A stretch of 64,000 nt of DNA from Ramlibacter sp. (GTDB lineage: Bacteria > Pseudomonadota > Gammaproteobacteria > Burkholderiales > Burkholderiaceae_C): NCBI GenBank assembly GCA_019635435.1, contig JAHBZM010000001.1, forward strand, positions 930,001 to 994,000, given 5' to 3'. The position numbers and the translations under genes are program-made. Within the stretch, counting starts at the first letter, position 1; each line of letters opens with the position of its first letter. This document shows positions 8,441-18,287 of the stretch, piece by piece. The notes under the pieces were generated by a model. The model saw only the letters and a list, made by a program, of their open reading frames with translations. It did not search any database and had not been told where the DNA came from.

Positions 8441-9940
8441 ATGGCAAAGCGCATTTCCGGCGGCATGCTGTACAACATTGTTCAGTGTCCTCACCGCGTG
8501 TTCCTTGATGCCACAGCCGATCCGGCCTTGCGGGATGAGCCCAACGATTTCGTCCAACTGCTCTGGGACCATGGCTTGGCCCATGAATTGGAAATTGCCC
8601 AGGATTTGGGCGCGCAGATCGAAGATCTCAGCCAGCTCAGTGGTGATGACAAGGCTGCGGCGACGCTGCAGGCCATGGAGGCGGGCGCGGACCTGATTTA
8701 CAGCGGCAGGATCGAGGTCGATGACTTGGTCGGCGAGCCGGACCTGCTGCGCAAGATTCCTGGCGGGTACGAACCCGGGGACATCAAGTCAGGCAGTGGG
8801 TTGGAAGGCGTGAGTGACGATGAGCCTGGCAAGCCCAAACTGCACTACGCCATGCAGCTGGCGCATTACGCGCAAATCCTCGAACTGACCGGCCGAGGCG
8901 CGCAACAGCGCAAGGGTTTCATCATCGACCGGACCGGAACTGACGTTCCCTACGACCTAAGCATTGGACTCTGGGGCAGGGAGAAAGCCACGTCATGGGA
9001 CCGCTATCAGGCGTTCCTCGCCGACATTCGCTCTATGCTTACTTTGCAGCAAAAGACTCTCGCTGCGCTCGCTTCGGTTTGCGGAATGTGCCATTGGCAC
9101 TCCCACTGTTCGAAAGAACTCGAAGGGAGTGACGATCTGACGCTGATCCCAGAACTCGGGCGCGCCAAAAGGGACGCGATCTTCGGCAGCATCAAGACGG
9201 TCAAACAGTTCGCCACGGCCGACCTAGGCCAATACATAAAGGGTAAGAAAACGGAATTCCCGGGTATCGGGCCCGACACACTGATCAAGTTTCAGCAGCG
9301 CGCAAAGCTGCTTGCGACCCCAGGCGCCACCGCTTATCTCAAGGAAAGCCACGATCTTCCCGAAACCGATTTGGAAGTCTTCTTCGACGTGGAGACCGAT
9401 CCGATGCGAGGCCTATGCTACTTGCACGGATTCTATCTTCACACAAAATCGTCGAGACAAGCCGAATACAGGTCCTTTTTCATGCAGCAGAACTCTTCTG
9501 ATGCGGAAAGATCTGCTTTTGCCGACGCCTGGAATCTTCTGGCGTGGGCGGCAGCGGAGGGGTCGGTTTACGTCTACTCGCCGTACGAGAGAACGGCGAT
9601 GCGCTCGCTGGCCCAGCTGTATCCCGAGGTCGTAGCCGAGGATGCCGTTGTCGAGGTGTTCTCCAAGCCGAACGTCATCGACCTCTACACCTCGGTGGTT
9701 CGCAAAAAGACCGAGTGGCCCTTGCGAAACCATTCGATCAAAACCTTAGCGAAGCACTTGGGCTTCAATTGGAGGGATGCCCATCCCTCTGGGGCGGCAT
9801 CGATCGAGTGGTACCACCGGTGGATCGAGACGGGGGACAAGGCTGTGGCAACTCGCATTCTCGAATACAACGAGGATGATTGCGTGGCGACGAAGGTTTT
9901 GCTCGATGGGATTCGTAAGCTACCTGTCGTCCAGCCCTAG
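8441..9940 (+). CDS. TM0106-type RecB/Cas4-like nuclease fused to a DEDD exonuclease-like domain
   Basis: The 499-residue product has two nuclease modules. The N-terminal RecB/Cas4-like module shows GEPDLL (Asp101), GDIKSG (Asp114, Lys116) and QLAHY (Gln139, Tyr143). Cysteines 16, 214, 217 and 223 (the last three as CGMCHWHSHC) match a Cas4/AddB 4Fe-4S cluster. The C-terminal module resembles YprB/RNase_H_2 exonucleases, with DVE (316-318), IDLY and YNEDDC (476-481). GGAGGA lies 6 bp before the ATG. Only 33 bp separate it from the PIWI gene on the same strand, so it is almost certainly cotranscribed with the pPIWI-RE set. It is not one of the three canonical partners. It could trim DNA ends or make guides or targets, which is an inference. 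Confidence 0.85.
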   Translation: MAKRISGGMLYNIVQCPHRVFLDATADPALRDEPNDFVQLLWDHGLAHELEIAQDLGAQIEDLSQLSGDDKAAATLQAMEAGADLIYSGRIEVDDLVGEPDLLRKIPGGYEPGDIKSGSGLEGVSDDEPGKPKLHYAMQLAHYAQILELTGRGAQQRKGFIIDRTGTDVPYDLSIGLWGREKATSWDRYQAFLADIRSMLTLQQKTLAALASVCGMCHWHSHCSKELEGSDDLTLIPELGRAKRDAIFGSIKTVKQFATADLGQYIKGKKTEFPGIGPDTLIKFQQRAKLLATPGATAYLKESHDLPETDLEVFFDVETDPMRGLCYLHGFYLHTKSSRQAEYRSFFMQQNSSDAERSAFADAWNLLAWAAAEGSVYVYSPYERTAMRSLAQLYPEVVAEDAVVEVFSKPNVIDLYTSVVRKKTEWPLRNHSIKTLAKHLGFNWRDAHPSGAASIEWYHRWIETGDKAVATRILEYNEDDCVATKVLLDGIRKLPVVQP

Positions 9941-10015
9941 CATCGAGAACACGTGGACCGCTAACCGGACGTCCCTTGAGGTGGGGCCTATCGTAATTGG
10001 CTCGTGCAGCTACGC

Positions 10016-10345
10016 TCAATTCGTGGCCGAGTCCCCCAATTGAGCCGGGGTCGTTGAACGACGAACACGCTGTGGTGCTCTTCGCGTCCGCCTGATCAGG
10101 TCCATCGGTTGAACGGTCACTTGCGGTGACAGCATGCTCAGCCAGTCCGTGCGACCCAAAGCGCGAGCGATCGACACCAGTGTGTGAATCGTCCCCCCCT
10201 TGCCATTTTCGACACGACTCAGTGCGGACCTGGCCACGCCCGCGACTGTGGCAACTTCTTGTTGTTCAAGTCGTTGACGAATACGTTCCTGTCGTAGTTG
10301 CCCGCCTAGCAGCAACTGCAGCTCCTGCGCTGTACTCTGTTTCAC
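10016..10345 (-). CDS. HipB-like XRE-family transcriptional regulator
   Basis: This small protein has a single helix-turn-helix (LRQERIRQRLEQQEVATVAG, then VARSALSRVENGKGG) followed by TIHTLVSIARALG, the layout of HipB-type regulators. The frame is open from an ATG at 10378, but GAGGA lies 7 bp before a GTG at 10345, which makes a 109-residue protein the best choice. The basic tail (RRTRRAPQRVRR) is unusual. It is convergent with the nuclease operon, with a 75-bp gap, and no HipA kinase lies next to it. It is therefore more likely an island regulator than a toxin-antitoxin partner. It is a plausible candidate to bind the palindromes before the pPIWI-RE operon, but the operators do not obviously match. 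Confidence 0.75.
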   Translation of the reverse strand: MKQSTAQELQLLLGGQLRQERIRQRLEQQEVATVAGVARSALSRVENGKGGTIHTLVSIARALGRTDWLSMLSPQVTVQPMDLIRRTRRAPQRVRRSTTPAQLGDSATN

Positions 10346-10374
10346 ACTAACGTCCTCATATTGATGCATAAAGA

Positions 10375-10393
10375 ACATTGTGCGATCTAATGT
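10375..10393 (-). promoter_or_regulatory. Inverted repeat upstream of the XRE regulator gene
   Basis: ACATT (10375-10379) and AATGT (10389-10393) form a perfect inverted repeat with a 9-bp spacer. It lies about 30 bp upstream of the preferred GTG start of the XRE gene and overlaps the alternative ATG at 10378. Its place and symmetry suggest an autoregulatory operator. Short arms mean chance cannot be excluded. Confidence 0.35.
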
Positions 10394-10835
10394 ACTGAAT
10401 TTGAGGCGTTATGGCAAAGCAAGACTCAGCAGCGATCAAACACGTGCTTGGTGCATTTTTCTGTATGCGTGTACAGCCCTCTGGTTGGCCGCTAAGACTT
10501 CATTGTTAAGCTGCTTTCTGCTGGTGTCGAATTATCCGCGCGCATTCTGGTGGAGACCCGTTTTGCATAACGCATGGAGTAATTTTGCTGGGGCAAGCGG
10601 AGGGCATGCGAGTATGTAAATGCACGACAGCCGGTGCGAAAGCTGATGGGCCCGTTGGCCGAGTGCACGAGTAGTGTTCTAGCAATAGGAGCGTGGTGGA
10701 ACGAGGCGACCTCGACCGCCTTTTGAGCTTTCGCCTAGTTTCGGAATAAGTCGACCGTCCCCAGGGCAATCCCGGGGCGAACTCAGCGCAAAACTAAGTT
10801 TTTTGGAGTTGGAGGCCCATGAGGGCATTTGCTGC
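10394..10835. other. Gap between the island and the xylose cluster
   Basis: This stretch of about 440 bp is moderately AT-rich at its left end and holds no open frame I can relate to a protein. It is the right border of the accessory region, so an attachment site or element end could lie here, but I found no tRNA or clear direct repeat. A short GCCC-ATGA-GGGC hairpin sits at 10815-10826, just past the end of xylR, without a T-run. Confidence 0.4.
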
Positions 10836-12041
10836 CTAATAGCGCGCCTGGGAGGTGGTCGACTCGCGGTAGTCGCGCGGCGTGCATCCCAGCTCGCGCT
10901 TGAAAACGGTGTGGAGGTATTGCACGGAACCAAAACCGCATCTCTCGGCGATTTCCGCACCGTTCAATGCGGTGCTGGTCAGCAGATGCCGCGCCTGGCC
11001 GAGTTTGTGATGGAGGATTTCTTCATGCACCGACCGTTTGAGTTCACGCCTGAAGTAGGTTTCCAGCGACGAGCGTGACAGCCCGGCATGCGCAGCCACC
11101 TGTTCGGTGCGAATCCCCTGGCAGGCGTACTGGCGAATGTAGTGCAGCGCCCTCATCACCTGGGGCCCATGGGGCGCCGTGCGTGCGCTTGAAGCACGCG
11201 CCTGCAACCCCACTGGTGGAACCACGACGCGCACCCCCCCCAACCTCGCACCGCCCAGCATCTGGTGCATCAGGTGGGCAGCGGTGTGCCCCATGGCCTC
11301 GGTCCCCTGGCTCACTGACGACAGGGGAATGCGCGTCAAGTGCTGGCCCAGCGTGTCGTTGTCGATCCCCACGATGGCCACCTCGTCCGGCACCGGGATG
11401 TCGGCGAGGATGCATGCCTGCAGCAACTGGCGGGCCCGGGCGTCTGTCACGGCGATGATGCCAATGGGTTTGGGCAGCGCCTGCAGCCAGGCCATCAGCT
11501 GTTGCGAGGCGCTGTTCCACATGGGCGCACTGGTGGCCAGTCCGCGGTGGATCCTGCAGTGCATGTGGTCGCGCTCCGCCAGACGCTGGAAAATCCGCTC
11601 GCGCTCCTGCGCCCAGCGATTCAGTGGCGATTCGGGCAGGCTGTAACAGGCAAGCTCGGTCAATCCGGTTTCGATCAGGTGGTCCCGGGCCAGGGTCACG
11701 AGCAGCTGATTGTCGGTGGCGACATAGGGCACGCCTTCGGGGTACCTGCCCTCATCGCCATAGGAGCTGCCCAGGGCCACCACCGGAATGCGCATGTTGG
11801 ATAACACGGCGCACACGGCGGGGTCGTCAAAGTCCGCAATGATCCCGTCGCCGGCCCAGTCTTCGAGGCCGTCCAGCCGGAAACGGAAATCCTCTTCCAG
11901 GAAAAGATCCCATGCCACGCGCGTCTGGTTTGCATAGGAGCCGATGCCGGCAATGATTTCCCGGTCGTACACCTTGCTCGCGTGAAAAAGCAGGGCAACA
12001 CGATGAACAGGCCCTTCTGGCGTGGGTCGGGGTACAGACAT
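10836..12041 (-). CDS. xylR: AraC-type xylose operon regulator XylR
   Basis: The product (401 residues from the ATG at 12041) has an N-terminal periplasmic-binding-protein-like sensor (HRVALLFHASKVYDREI, then IADFDDP, GIDNDTLG) and a C-terminal AraC-type DNA-binding domain (VMRALHYIRQYACQGI, SRSSLETYFRRELKRSVHEEI, CGFGSVQYLHTVFKRELGCTPRDYR). This is the standard XylR build. In enterobacteria XylR binds D-xylose and activates the xyl genes. The gene is divergent from xylA, and the space between them carries a symmetric TTTCG-CAAT-CGAAA site. An upstream ATG at 12074 is possible, but its extra residues are proline- and serine-rich and unlikely. Confidence 0.9.
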   Translation of the reverse strand: MSVPRPTPEGPVHRVALLFHASKVYDREIIAGIGSYANQTRVAWDLFLEEDFRFRLDGLEDWAGDGIIADFDDPAVCAVLSNMRIPVVALGSSYGDEGRYPEGVPYVATDNQLLVTLARDHLIETGLTELACYSLPESPLNRWAQERERIFQRLAERDHMHCRIHRGLATSAPMWNSASQQLMAWLQALPKPIGIIAVTDARARQLLQACILADIPVPDEVAIVGIDNDTLGQHLTRIPLSSVSQGTEAMGHTAAHLMHQMLGGARLGGVRVVVPPVGLQARASSARTAPHGPQVMRALHYIRQYACQGIRTEQVAAHAGLSRSSLETYFRRELKRSVHEEILHHKLGQARHLLTSTALNGAEIAERCGFGSVQYLHTVFKRELGCTPRDYRESTTSQARY

Positions 12042-12135
12042 GATGGGGCTGGAGGGTGAAGGGGGCGAGCCCATTTTCGCCGGGGGAGACGATTTTTGCG
12101 GTGCAGCATCAAATATTGCCGCCTCGTTTGGTCAA

Positions 12136-12172
12136 TTTCGCAATCGAAAGGCGTGCTCGATCTCCCTAGCAT
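12136..12172 (+). promoter_or_regulatory. xylA promoter with a putative XylR operator
   Basis: TTTCG (12136-12140) and CGAAA (12145-12149) form a perfect inverted repeat with a 4-bp spacer. The right arm overlaps the -35 position (TCGAAA, 12144-12149), 17 bp before a -10 TAGCAT (12167-12172). The weak -35 combined with an overlapping palindrome suits activation by an AraC-type protein such as the divergent XylR. A ten-base block TCCCTAGCAT, including the -10, recurs before the importer genes. Confidence 0.5.
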
Positions 12173-12206
12173 TCACTCCCGTTGCCAAACAGAGTGAAAG
12201 AGGTTG

Positions 12207-13532
12207 ATGTCTTACTTCGATTCGATAGGTCCGGTTGGTTTCGAGCCGACAGGTTCGCGGCCATCGCCGGCTTACCGCCACTACGACCCCCAGCAGATGC
12301 TGCTGGGCAAATCCATGAAGGACCACCTGCGCCTGGCGGTGTGCTACTGGCATACCTTTGTCTGGCCGGGCAGCGATGTTTTCGGGCAGGGAACTTTCGA
12401 GCGCCCCTGGCACCAGGGAGCGGATGAACTCACCCTGGCGCGGCGCAAGGCCGACGCCGCCTTCTCGCTCTTCTCGCGGTTGGGCGTGCCTTTCTATACG
12501 TTCCATGACACCGACGTGGCGCCCGAGGGCGACAACCTGGCGCAGTACCGCAGCAACTTCGCCGCAATGATTGACGTCCTGGCGCAAAAGCAGGAGGAAA
12601 CCGGCGTGCAACTGCTGTGGGGCACCGCCAACCTGTTTGGCCACCGGCGCTATGCGGCCGGAGCCGCCAGCAACCCCGACCCCGAAGTGTTTGCCTACGC
12701 GGCCACGCAGGTGTTCAGCGCCATGAACGCCACGCAGCGGCTGGGCGGTGCCAACTATGTCTTGTGGGGAGGGCGCGAGGGGTATGACACCCTGCTCAAC
12801 ACAGATTTGAAGCGCGAGCGCGAGCAACTGGGCCGCTTCATGGCCATGGTGGTCGAGCACAAGCACCGCAGCGGCTTCAAAGGGGACATCCTGATCGAGC
12901 CCAAGCCCCTGGAGCCGACCAAGCACCAATACGATTACGACGCGGCCACCGTCTACGGCTTTCTGAAGCAGTTCGGCCTCGAAGGCGAAATCAAGCTGAA
13001 CATCGAAGCCAACCACGCCACGCTGGCGGGCCACAGTTTCCAGCACGAGATTGCCACGGCAGCGGCATTGGGCCTGTTCGGGAGCATTGACGCGAACCGG
13101 GGAGATCCGCAAAACGGCTGGGACACCGACCAGTTCCCCAACAGTGTGGAGGATCTGACGCTGGCCCTGTACGAAATTCTCAAGGCCGGTGGTTTCGTCA
13201 ATGGCGGGTTCAACTTTGACGCGAAGGTGCGGCGCCAGAGCCTGGACGCGGTGGACATCGTGCACGGACATGTCGGTGCCATCGATGCGCTGGCGCTGGC
13301 CCTGAAGAGCGCCGTGCGCCTCATTGAAAAAGACCAGGTGGCGCAGTTCACCAGGGCGCGGTACGCGGGCTGGGACGGGGAACTTGGCTCGAGGATCATG
13401 AAAGGCGGCATGACGCTGGCGCAAGTGGCTGAACATGCCTTTGTTCACGAGCTGAATCCCGACCCGGTCAGTGGCCGCCAGGAATGGCTGGAAAACCAGG
13501 TCAATGCTGCGATTTTTGGGGGCGCTGGCTAG
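12207..13532 (+). CDS. xylA: Xylose isomerase
   Basis: This cytoplasmic metalloenzyme converts D-xylose to D-xylulose, the first step of the isomerase pathway. The 441-residue length is normal for the family. Landmarks are [11 protein letters not shown] (catalytic His region), [18 protein letters not shown], the metal ligands in DILIEPKP and [16 protein letters not shown], and [10 protein letters not shown] start at the ATG at 12207 with AGAGG just upstream; the TTG three bases earlier is less likely. It is the first gene of the sugar cluster, divergent from xylR, and a second promoter separates it from the importer genes. Confidence 0.95.
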   Translation: MSYFDSIGPVGFEPTGSRPSPAYRHYDPQQMLLGKSMKDHLRLAVCYWHTFVWPGSDVFGQGTFERPWHQGADELTLARRKADAAFSLFSRLGVPFYTFHDTDVAPEGDNLAQYRSNFAAMIDVLAQKQEETGVQLLWGTANLFGHRRYAAGAASNPDPEVFAYAATQVFSAMNATQRLGGANYVLWGGREGYDTLLNTDLKREREQLGRFMAMVVEHKHRSGFKGDILIEPKPLEPTKHQYDYDAATVYGFLKQFGLEGEIKLNIEANHATLAGHSFQHEIATAAALGLFGSIDANRGDPQNGWDTDQFPNSVEDLTLALYEILKAGGFVNGGFNFDAKVRRQSLDAVDIVHGHVGAIDALALALKSAVRLIEKDQVAQFTRARYAGWDGELGSRIMKGGMTLAQVAEHAFVHELNPDPVSGRQEWLENQVNAAIFGGAG

Positions 13533-13537
13533 GGGTT

Positions 13538-13606
13538 ACCGGTGAAACTTCTGCCTGAATTTATTCAAAGTTGCGCCTTGACCGGTAAAAGTCGCATCCC
13601 TAGCAT
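13538..13606 (+). promoter_or_regulatory. Promoter of the sugar importer operon with repeated ACCGGT sites
   Basis: TTGACC (13578-13583) and TAGCAT (13601-13606) are spaced by exactly 17 bp and make a good sigma-70 promoter. ACCGGT occurs twice, at 13538-13543 and 13581-13586, each followed by (G/A)AAA, with the second overlapping the -35. The block TCCCTAGCAT is identical to that of the xylA promoter. The ACCGGT pair, 43 bp apart, could be operators for the XylR or ROK regulator encoded here. Confidence 0.5.
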
Positions 13607-13650
13607 CACCCACGCGTCAAAAAGAACGCCAACAGACTACAGGAGACACG

Positions 13651-15138
13651 GTGAGCCTTGCCATTGAATTCCGGCATGTCGTCAAACGCTTCGGCCCGGT
13701 CGAGGTGTTGCATGACGTCAGCTTTGCGCTGGCGCCCGGAAAGGTCTATGGCCTCCTGGGCGAAAACGGCGCCGGCAAGTCCACGCTCATGAAAATCCTC
13801 GCGGGCTACGAATCGATGACTTCGGGCGAGCTGTTGCTGGACGGGCGCAGCCATCGGTTCAGCGGTTCGCGCGAGGCCGAGGCGCAAGGCGTGGTCATGA
13901 TCCACCAGGAATTCAACCTGGCGGAACACCTCACCATCGCGCAGAACATTTTTCTGGGCCACGAGCTGAAAAAAGGCTGGCTGCTGGACGACGCGGCGAT
14001 GCGCGAGGTCACGCAGCGCGTGCTCGCGCAGGTGGGGCTCAAGGCCAGCCCCGACACCCGCATCAACCAGCTGATCGTGGCTGAGAAGCAGCTGGTCGAA
14101 ATTGCCAAGGCCCTCGCACGCAAGGCGCGCCTGCTGGTCATGGACGAACCCACGGCCACGCTGACGCCCGGAGAAACCGAGCGCCTGTTCGCGCTGATCG
14201 CGCAGATGCATTCGGAGGGCGTCACCATCCTCTACATCTCGCACAAGCTCGACGAAGTGGAGCGCATCACCGACGAAATCGTGGTGATGCGCGACGGCCA
14301 GCTGGTGGCGCGGGAGGCGACCCCTGAAGTCACCCGCCAGCAGATGGCCAACCTCATGGTCGGGCGCGAGCTGAGCGATCTGTACCCCCCGAAAGAGGCG
14401 CTGCCTGCGTCAGCTGACACGCTGCTGGATGTGCAGGCCATGCAGGTCCCGGGCTGGGCCCATGACATCAGCTTCGAGGTGCATGCCGGAGAAATCCTCG
14501 GGTTTGCGGGCCTGGTGGGCGCGGGACGGACCGAGCTGTTCGAAGGGCTCCTGGGTCTGCGCAAAACCTCTGGCGGCGCCGTGGTGCTGCGGGGGGCCCG
14601 CTGGGACAGCCGCAGTCCGCGCAGTGGCGCGAAACGCGGGCTGACCTACCTGAGCGAAGACCGCAAGAACAAGGGGCTGCATGTCCACCTTGGCCTGCGG
14701 CAGAACCTGACCCTGATGGCGCTCGAGCACTACACGACGCCACTGCTGTCGCCGGCTGCCGAGCGGGTGGCCCTGGCCCAGGCGGTGGACGACTTTGGCA
14801 TCCGCACCGGTTCAATGGACATTCCCGCGTCGGCGCTGTCAGGTGGCAACCAGCAGAAACTGGCGCTGGCCAAGGTGCTGCAACCGGCGCCGCAGGTGGT
14901 GGTGCTCGACGAGCCCACGCGCGGCGTCGACGTCGGTGCCAAGCGCGACATCTATTTCCTGATCCAGCGGCTGGCACGCGAAGGGCGCGGCGTGGTGGTC
15001 ATCTCCTCCGAACTGGTGGAACTCATTGGCCTGTGTCATCGCGTGGCCGTCATGCGCGCGGGCCGGATCGTCACCACGCTCGCCGCCAACGAACTGACAG
15101 AAGAAGCACTGATTGCCCATGCCACCGGAACCCACTGA
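13651..15138 (+). CDS. Sugar ABC transporter ATPase, RbsA/XylG type
   Basis: The product has 495 residues and two ATPase domains in tandem, as in RbsA, MglA and XylG. Domain 1 has Walker [10 protein letters not shown] and Walker [12 protein letters not shown]. Domain 2 has a degenerate Walker A (GLVGAGRTE), a full signature LSGGNQQK and [12 protein letters not shown]. Such asymmetry is normal in the class. It powers import by the permease encoded next. The start is a GTG at 13651 with AGGAGA upstream. The stop is separated from the permease ATG chosen here by one base. The context suggests xylose or a related pentose or polyol, but the binding protein is ribose-like, so I give no symbol. Confidence 0.9.
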   Translation: MSLAIEFRHVVKRFGPVEVLHDVSFALAPGKVYGLLGENGAGKSTLMKILAGYESMTSGELLLDGRSHRFSGSREAEAQGVVMIHQEFNLAEHLTIAQNIFLGHELKKGWLLDDAAMREVTQRVLAQVGLKASPDTRINQLIVAEKQLVEIAKALARKARLLVMDEPTATLTPGETERLFALIAQMHSEGVTILYISHKLDEVERITDEIVVMRDGQLVAREATPEVTRQQMANLMVGRELSDLYPPKEALPASADTLLDVQAMQVPGWAHDISFEVHAGEILGFAGLVGAGRTELFEGLLGLRKTSGGAVVLRGARWDSRSPRSGAKRGLTYLSEDRKNKGLHVHLGLRQNLTLMALEHYTTPLLSPAAERVALAQAVDDFGIRTGSMDIPASALSGGNQQKLALAKVLQPAPQVVVLDEPTRGVDVGAKRDIYFLIQRLAREGRGVVVISSELVELIGLCHRVAVMRAGRIVTTLAANELTEEALIAHATGTH

Positions 15139-15139
15139 A

Positions 15140-16135
15140 ATGCCGACACCCGTCGCCGCGGCCGCGGTCGTGCGCGCCCAGCGCCGCCCTTTGCCGCACG
15201 GATCGGGGCCGATGTTGGGCCTCATCCTGCTGTGCATCGCGGGTGCCCTGCTGAACGAGAACTTTGCGACGCTGGACAATGCCATGAACGTGCTCACCCG
15301 CACGGCCTTCATCGGCATCATCGCGGTGGGCATGTGCTTCGTGATTGTGTCGGGCGGCATCGACCTGTCGGTTGGATCGATGGCGGCGCTGATCGCGGGC
15401 AGCACCATTCTCATGATGAACGCCACCGCCGCCAAGATCGGATCGCCGGTGCTGGTGGTTGCGCTGGGCATGGTGTTCGCCATGGCGCTTGGCGCTCTTT
15501 TTGGCCTGGCCCATGGGCTGCTGATCACCAAGGGACGGATCGAGCCCTTCATCGTGACACTGGGAACGCTCGGGATCTTCCGTGCCTACCTGACCTATTT
15601 CGCCAACGGCGGCGCCATCACCCTGGACTCGACCCTGTCCACGGTCTACAGCCCGGTGTACTACGGCAGCCTGCTGGGCATACCGATACCGGTCTGTGTC
15701 TTCGTCCTGGTTGCGCTGGTGGGCGCGCTGGTGCTCAACCGCACGGCGTATGGCCGCTATGTGCAGGCCATCGGCTCCAACGAACACGTCGCCCGCTACG
15801 CGGCTGTCCAGGTGGACCAGGTCAAGATCATCACTTACGTCCTGCTCGGCATCTGCGTGGGTGTGGCAACGCTGCTCTACGTGCCACGCCTGGGATCGGC
15901 TTCTCCGACCACCGGTTTGCTGTGGGAGCTGGAAGCCATTGCCGCGGTGATCGTGGGGGGCACGGCGCTCAAGGGCGGCGCCGGGGGCATCACGGGCACG
16001 GTCATCGGAGCGGTCTTGCTCTCGGTCATCAGCAACATTCTCAACCTCACCAGCATCATCAGCGTGTACCTGAATGCGGCCGTGCAGGGTCTGGTGATCA
16101 TCGCGGTCGCATTTTTCCAGAGAGGTCGACGCTAG
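15140..16135 (+). CDS. Sugar ABC transporter permease, RbsC/XylH type
   Basis: This polytopic inner-membrane protein (331 residues from the ATG at 15140) shows the BPD_transp_2 pattern: [44 protein letters not shown], then the EAA-like loop [14 protein letters not shown] and a C-terminal helix series ending in QRGRR. It forms the channel for the importer. An alternative ATG at 15119 would overlap the ATPase gene and add seven residues; neither start has a strong ribosome site. The binding-protein gene follows after 63 bp that include AAGGAGA. Confidence 0.9.
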   Translation: MPTPVAAAAVVRAQRRPLPHGSGPMLGLILLCIAGALLNENFATLDNAMNVLTRTAFIGIIAVGMCFVIVSGGIDLSVGSMAALIAGSTILMMNATAAKIGSPVLVVALGMVFAMALGALFGLAHGLLITKGRIEPFIVTLGTLGIFRAYLTYFANGGAITLDSTLSTVYSPVYYGSLLGIPIPVCVFVLVALVGALVLNRTAYGRYVQAIGSNEHVARYAAVQVDQVKIITYVLLGICVGVATLLYVPRLGSASPTTGLLWELEAIAAVIVGGTALKGGAGGITGTVIGAVLLSVISNILNLTSIISVYLNAAVQGLVIIAVAFFQRGRR

Positions 16136-16198
16136 AGCGCATGACCCGCTTCCCATCCGTAGCAACCGCTACTTTTTCAACCTGCAAGGAGACAAACC

Positions 16199-17161
16199 AT
16201 GAAATCAATGATTCGCAGAATGGCCCTGGGGGCGATTGTTCTCGCCACGCTGGGCATGACCAGCACCAGCTTTGCCCAGAACAAGCAGCACATCGGCGTT
16301 GCCATCCCGGCGGCGACGCACGGCTGGGCCGGTGGCGTGGTGTACTGGGCCAACCGCACCAAGGCCGAGCTTGAAAAGCAGTACCCGGGCCTGAAGGTCA
16401 CGGTCAAGACAGCGGGGTCGGCCGCCGAGCAGGCCAACCAGGTGCAGGACATGTACACCGCCAACAAGATCGATACCCTGGTGATCCTGCCGTTTGAGTC
16501 GGCTCCGCTGACCCAACCCGTGGCCCAGCTCAAGAGCAAGGGCGTGTTCGTCACCGTGGTGGACCGCGGCCTGACCGATGCCAAGGCGCAGGATGCCTAT
16601 GTGGCTGGCGACAATCCGGGTTTCGGCAAGGTGTCCGCCGAGTACATGGTCAAGGCCATGGGCGGCAAGGGAGACATCGTGATCCTGCGCGGCATCCCCA
16701 CGGTCATCGACAACCAGCGCGTGGACGCCTTCAACGCCGTCATGAAGGCCAACCCCGGCATCAAGGTGCTGGACGCCAAGCATGGCAACTGGAACCGCGA
16801 CGATTCCTTCAAGGTCATGCAGGACTACCTCACGCGCTTCAAGCACATCGACGCGGTCTGGGCTTCGGACGACGACATGGCCGTGGGCGCCCAGAAAGCC
16901 ATCGAGCAGGCCAAGCGCACCGACATCAAGCTGGTGCTGGGCGGCGCGGGTTCCAAGGACTACATCAAGAAGGTCATGGATGGCGACAAGATCGTCACGG
17001 CCGACGTGACCTATTCGCCCAGCATGATTGCCGACGCCATGAAGCTCACCGCCGCGGCCCGCGTCAAGGGCGAGAAGATGCCGGCCACCACCATCATTCC
17101 TTCGGTGCTGATCACCAAGGAAAACGCCAAGCAGTATTACGTGCCGGATTCGCCGTTCTGA
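16199..17161 (+). CDS. Periplasmic sugar-binding protein of the ABC importer
   Basis: The 320-residue product has a clear signal peptide ([19 protein letters not shown], cut after TSFAQ). A ribose/galactose-type Peripla_BP_4 fold follows: [42 protein letters not shown], then [16 protein letters not shown]. It captures the sugar in the periplasm and delivers it to the permease. It resembles ribose- and polyol-type binding proteins more than classical XylF, so the ligand may be another pentose, xylitol or a related polyol. AAGGAGA precedes the ATG. Confidence 0.9.
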   Translation: MKSMIRRMALGAIVLATLGMTSTSFAQNKQHIGVAIPAATHGWAGGVVYWANRTKAELEKQYPGLKVTVKTAGSAAEQANQVQDMYTANKIDTLVILPFESAPLTQPVAQLKSKGVFVTVVDRGLTDAKAQDAYVAGDNPGFGKVSAEYMVKAMGGKGDIVILRGIPTVIDNQRVDAFNAVMKANPGIKVLDAKHGNWNRDDSFKVMQDYLTRFKHIDAVWASDDDMAVGAQKAIEQAKRTDIKLVLGGAGSKDYIKKVMDGDKIVTADVTYSPSMIADAMKLTAAARVKGEKMPATTIIPSVLITKENAKQYYVPDSPF

Positions 17162-17270
17162 TGAACACTGGCGCGGCCTGGCTGCCGTGCCGATGGCCCC
17201 GCCCGGCGCCCCGCAATGCGAATGCGCGCCCGGCGGCTCTTCAATCTTCTTCTTGATGGACCCGACTGCC

Positions 17271-18283
<1,013 letters not shown>

Positions 18284-18287
<4 letters not shown>

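Noticed and set aside
10016..10378. A hipBA toxin-antitoxin pair
   Set aside because: The XRE protein resembles HipB, but no HipA-like kinase lies on either side.
12132..13448. Open frame of 438 codons on the minus strand opposite xylA
   Set aside because: Xylose isomerase on the plus strand is unambiguous; the opposite frame shows only shadow composition.
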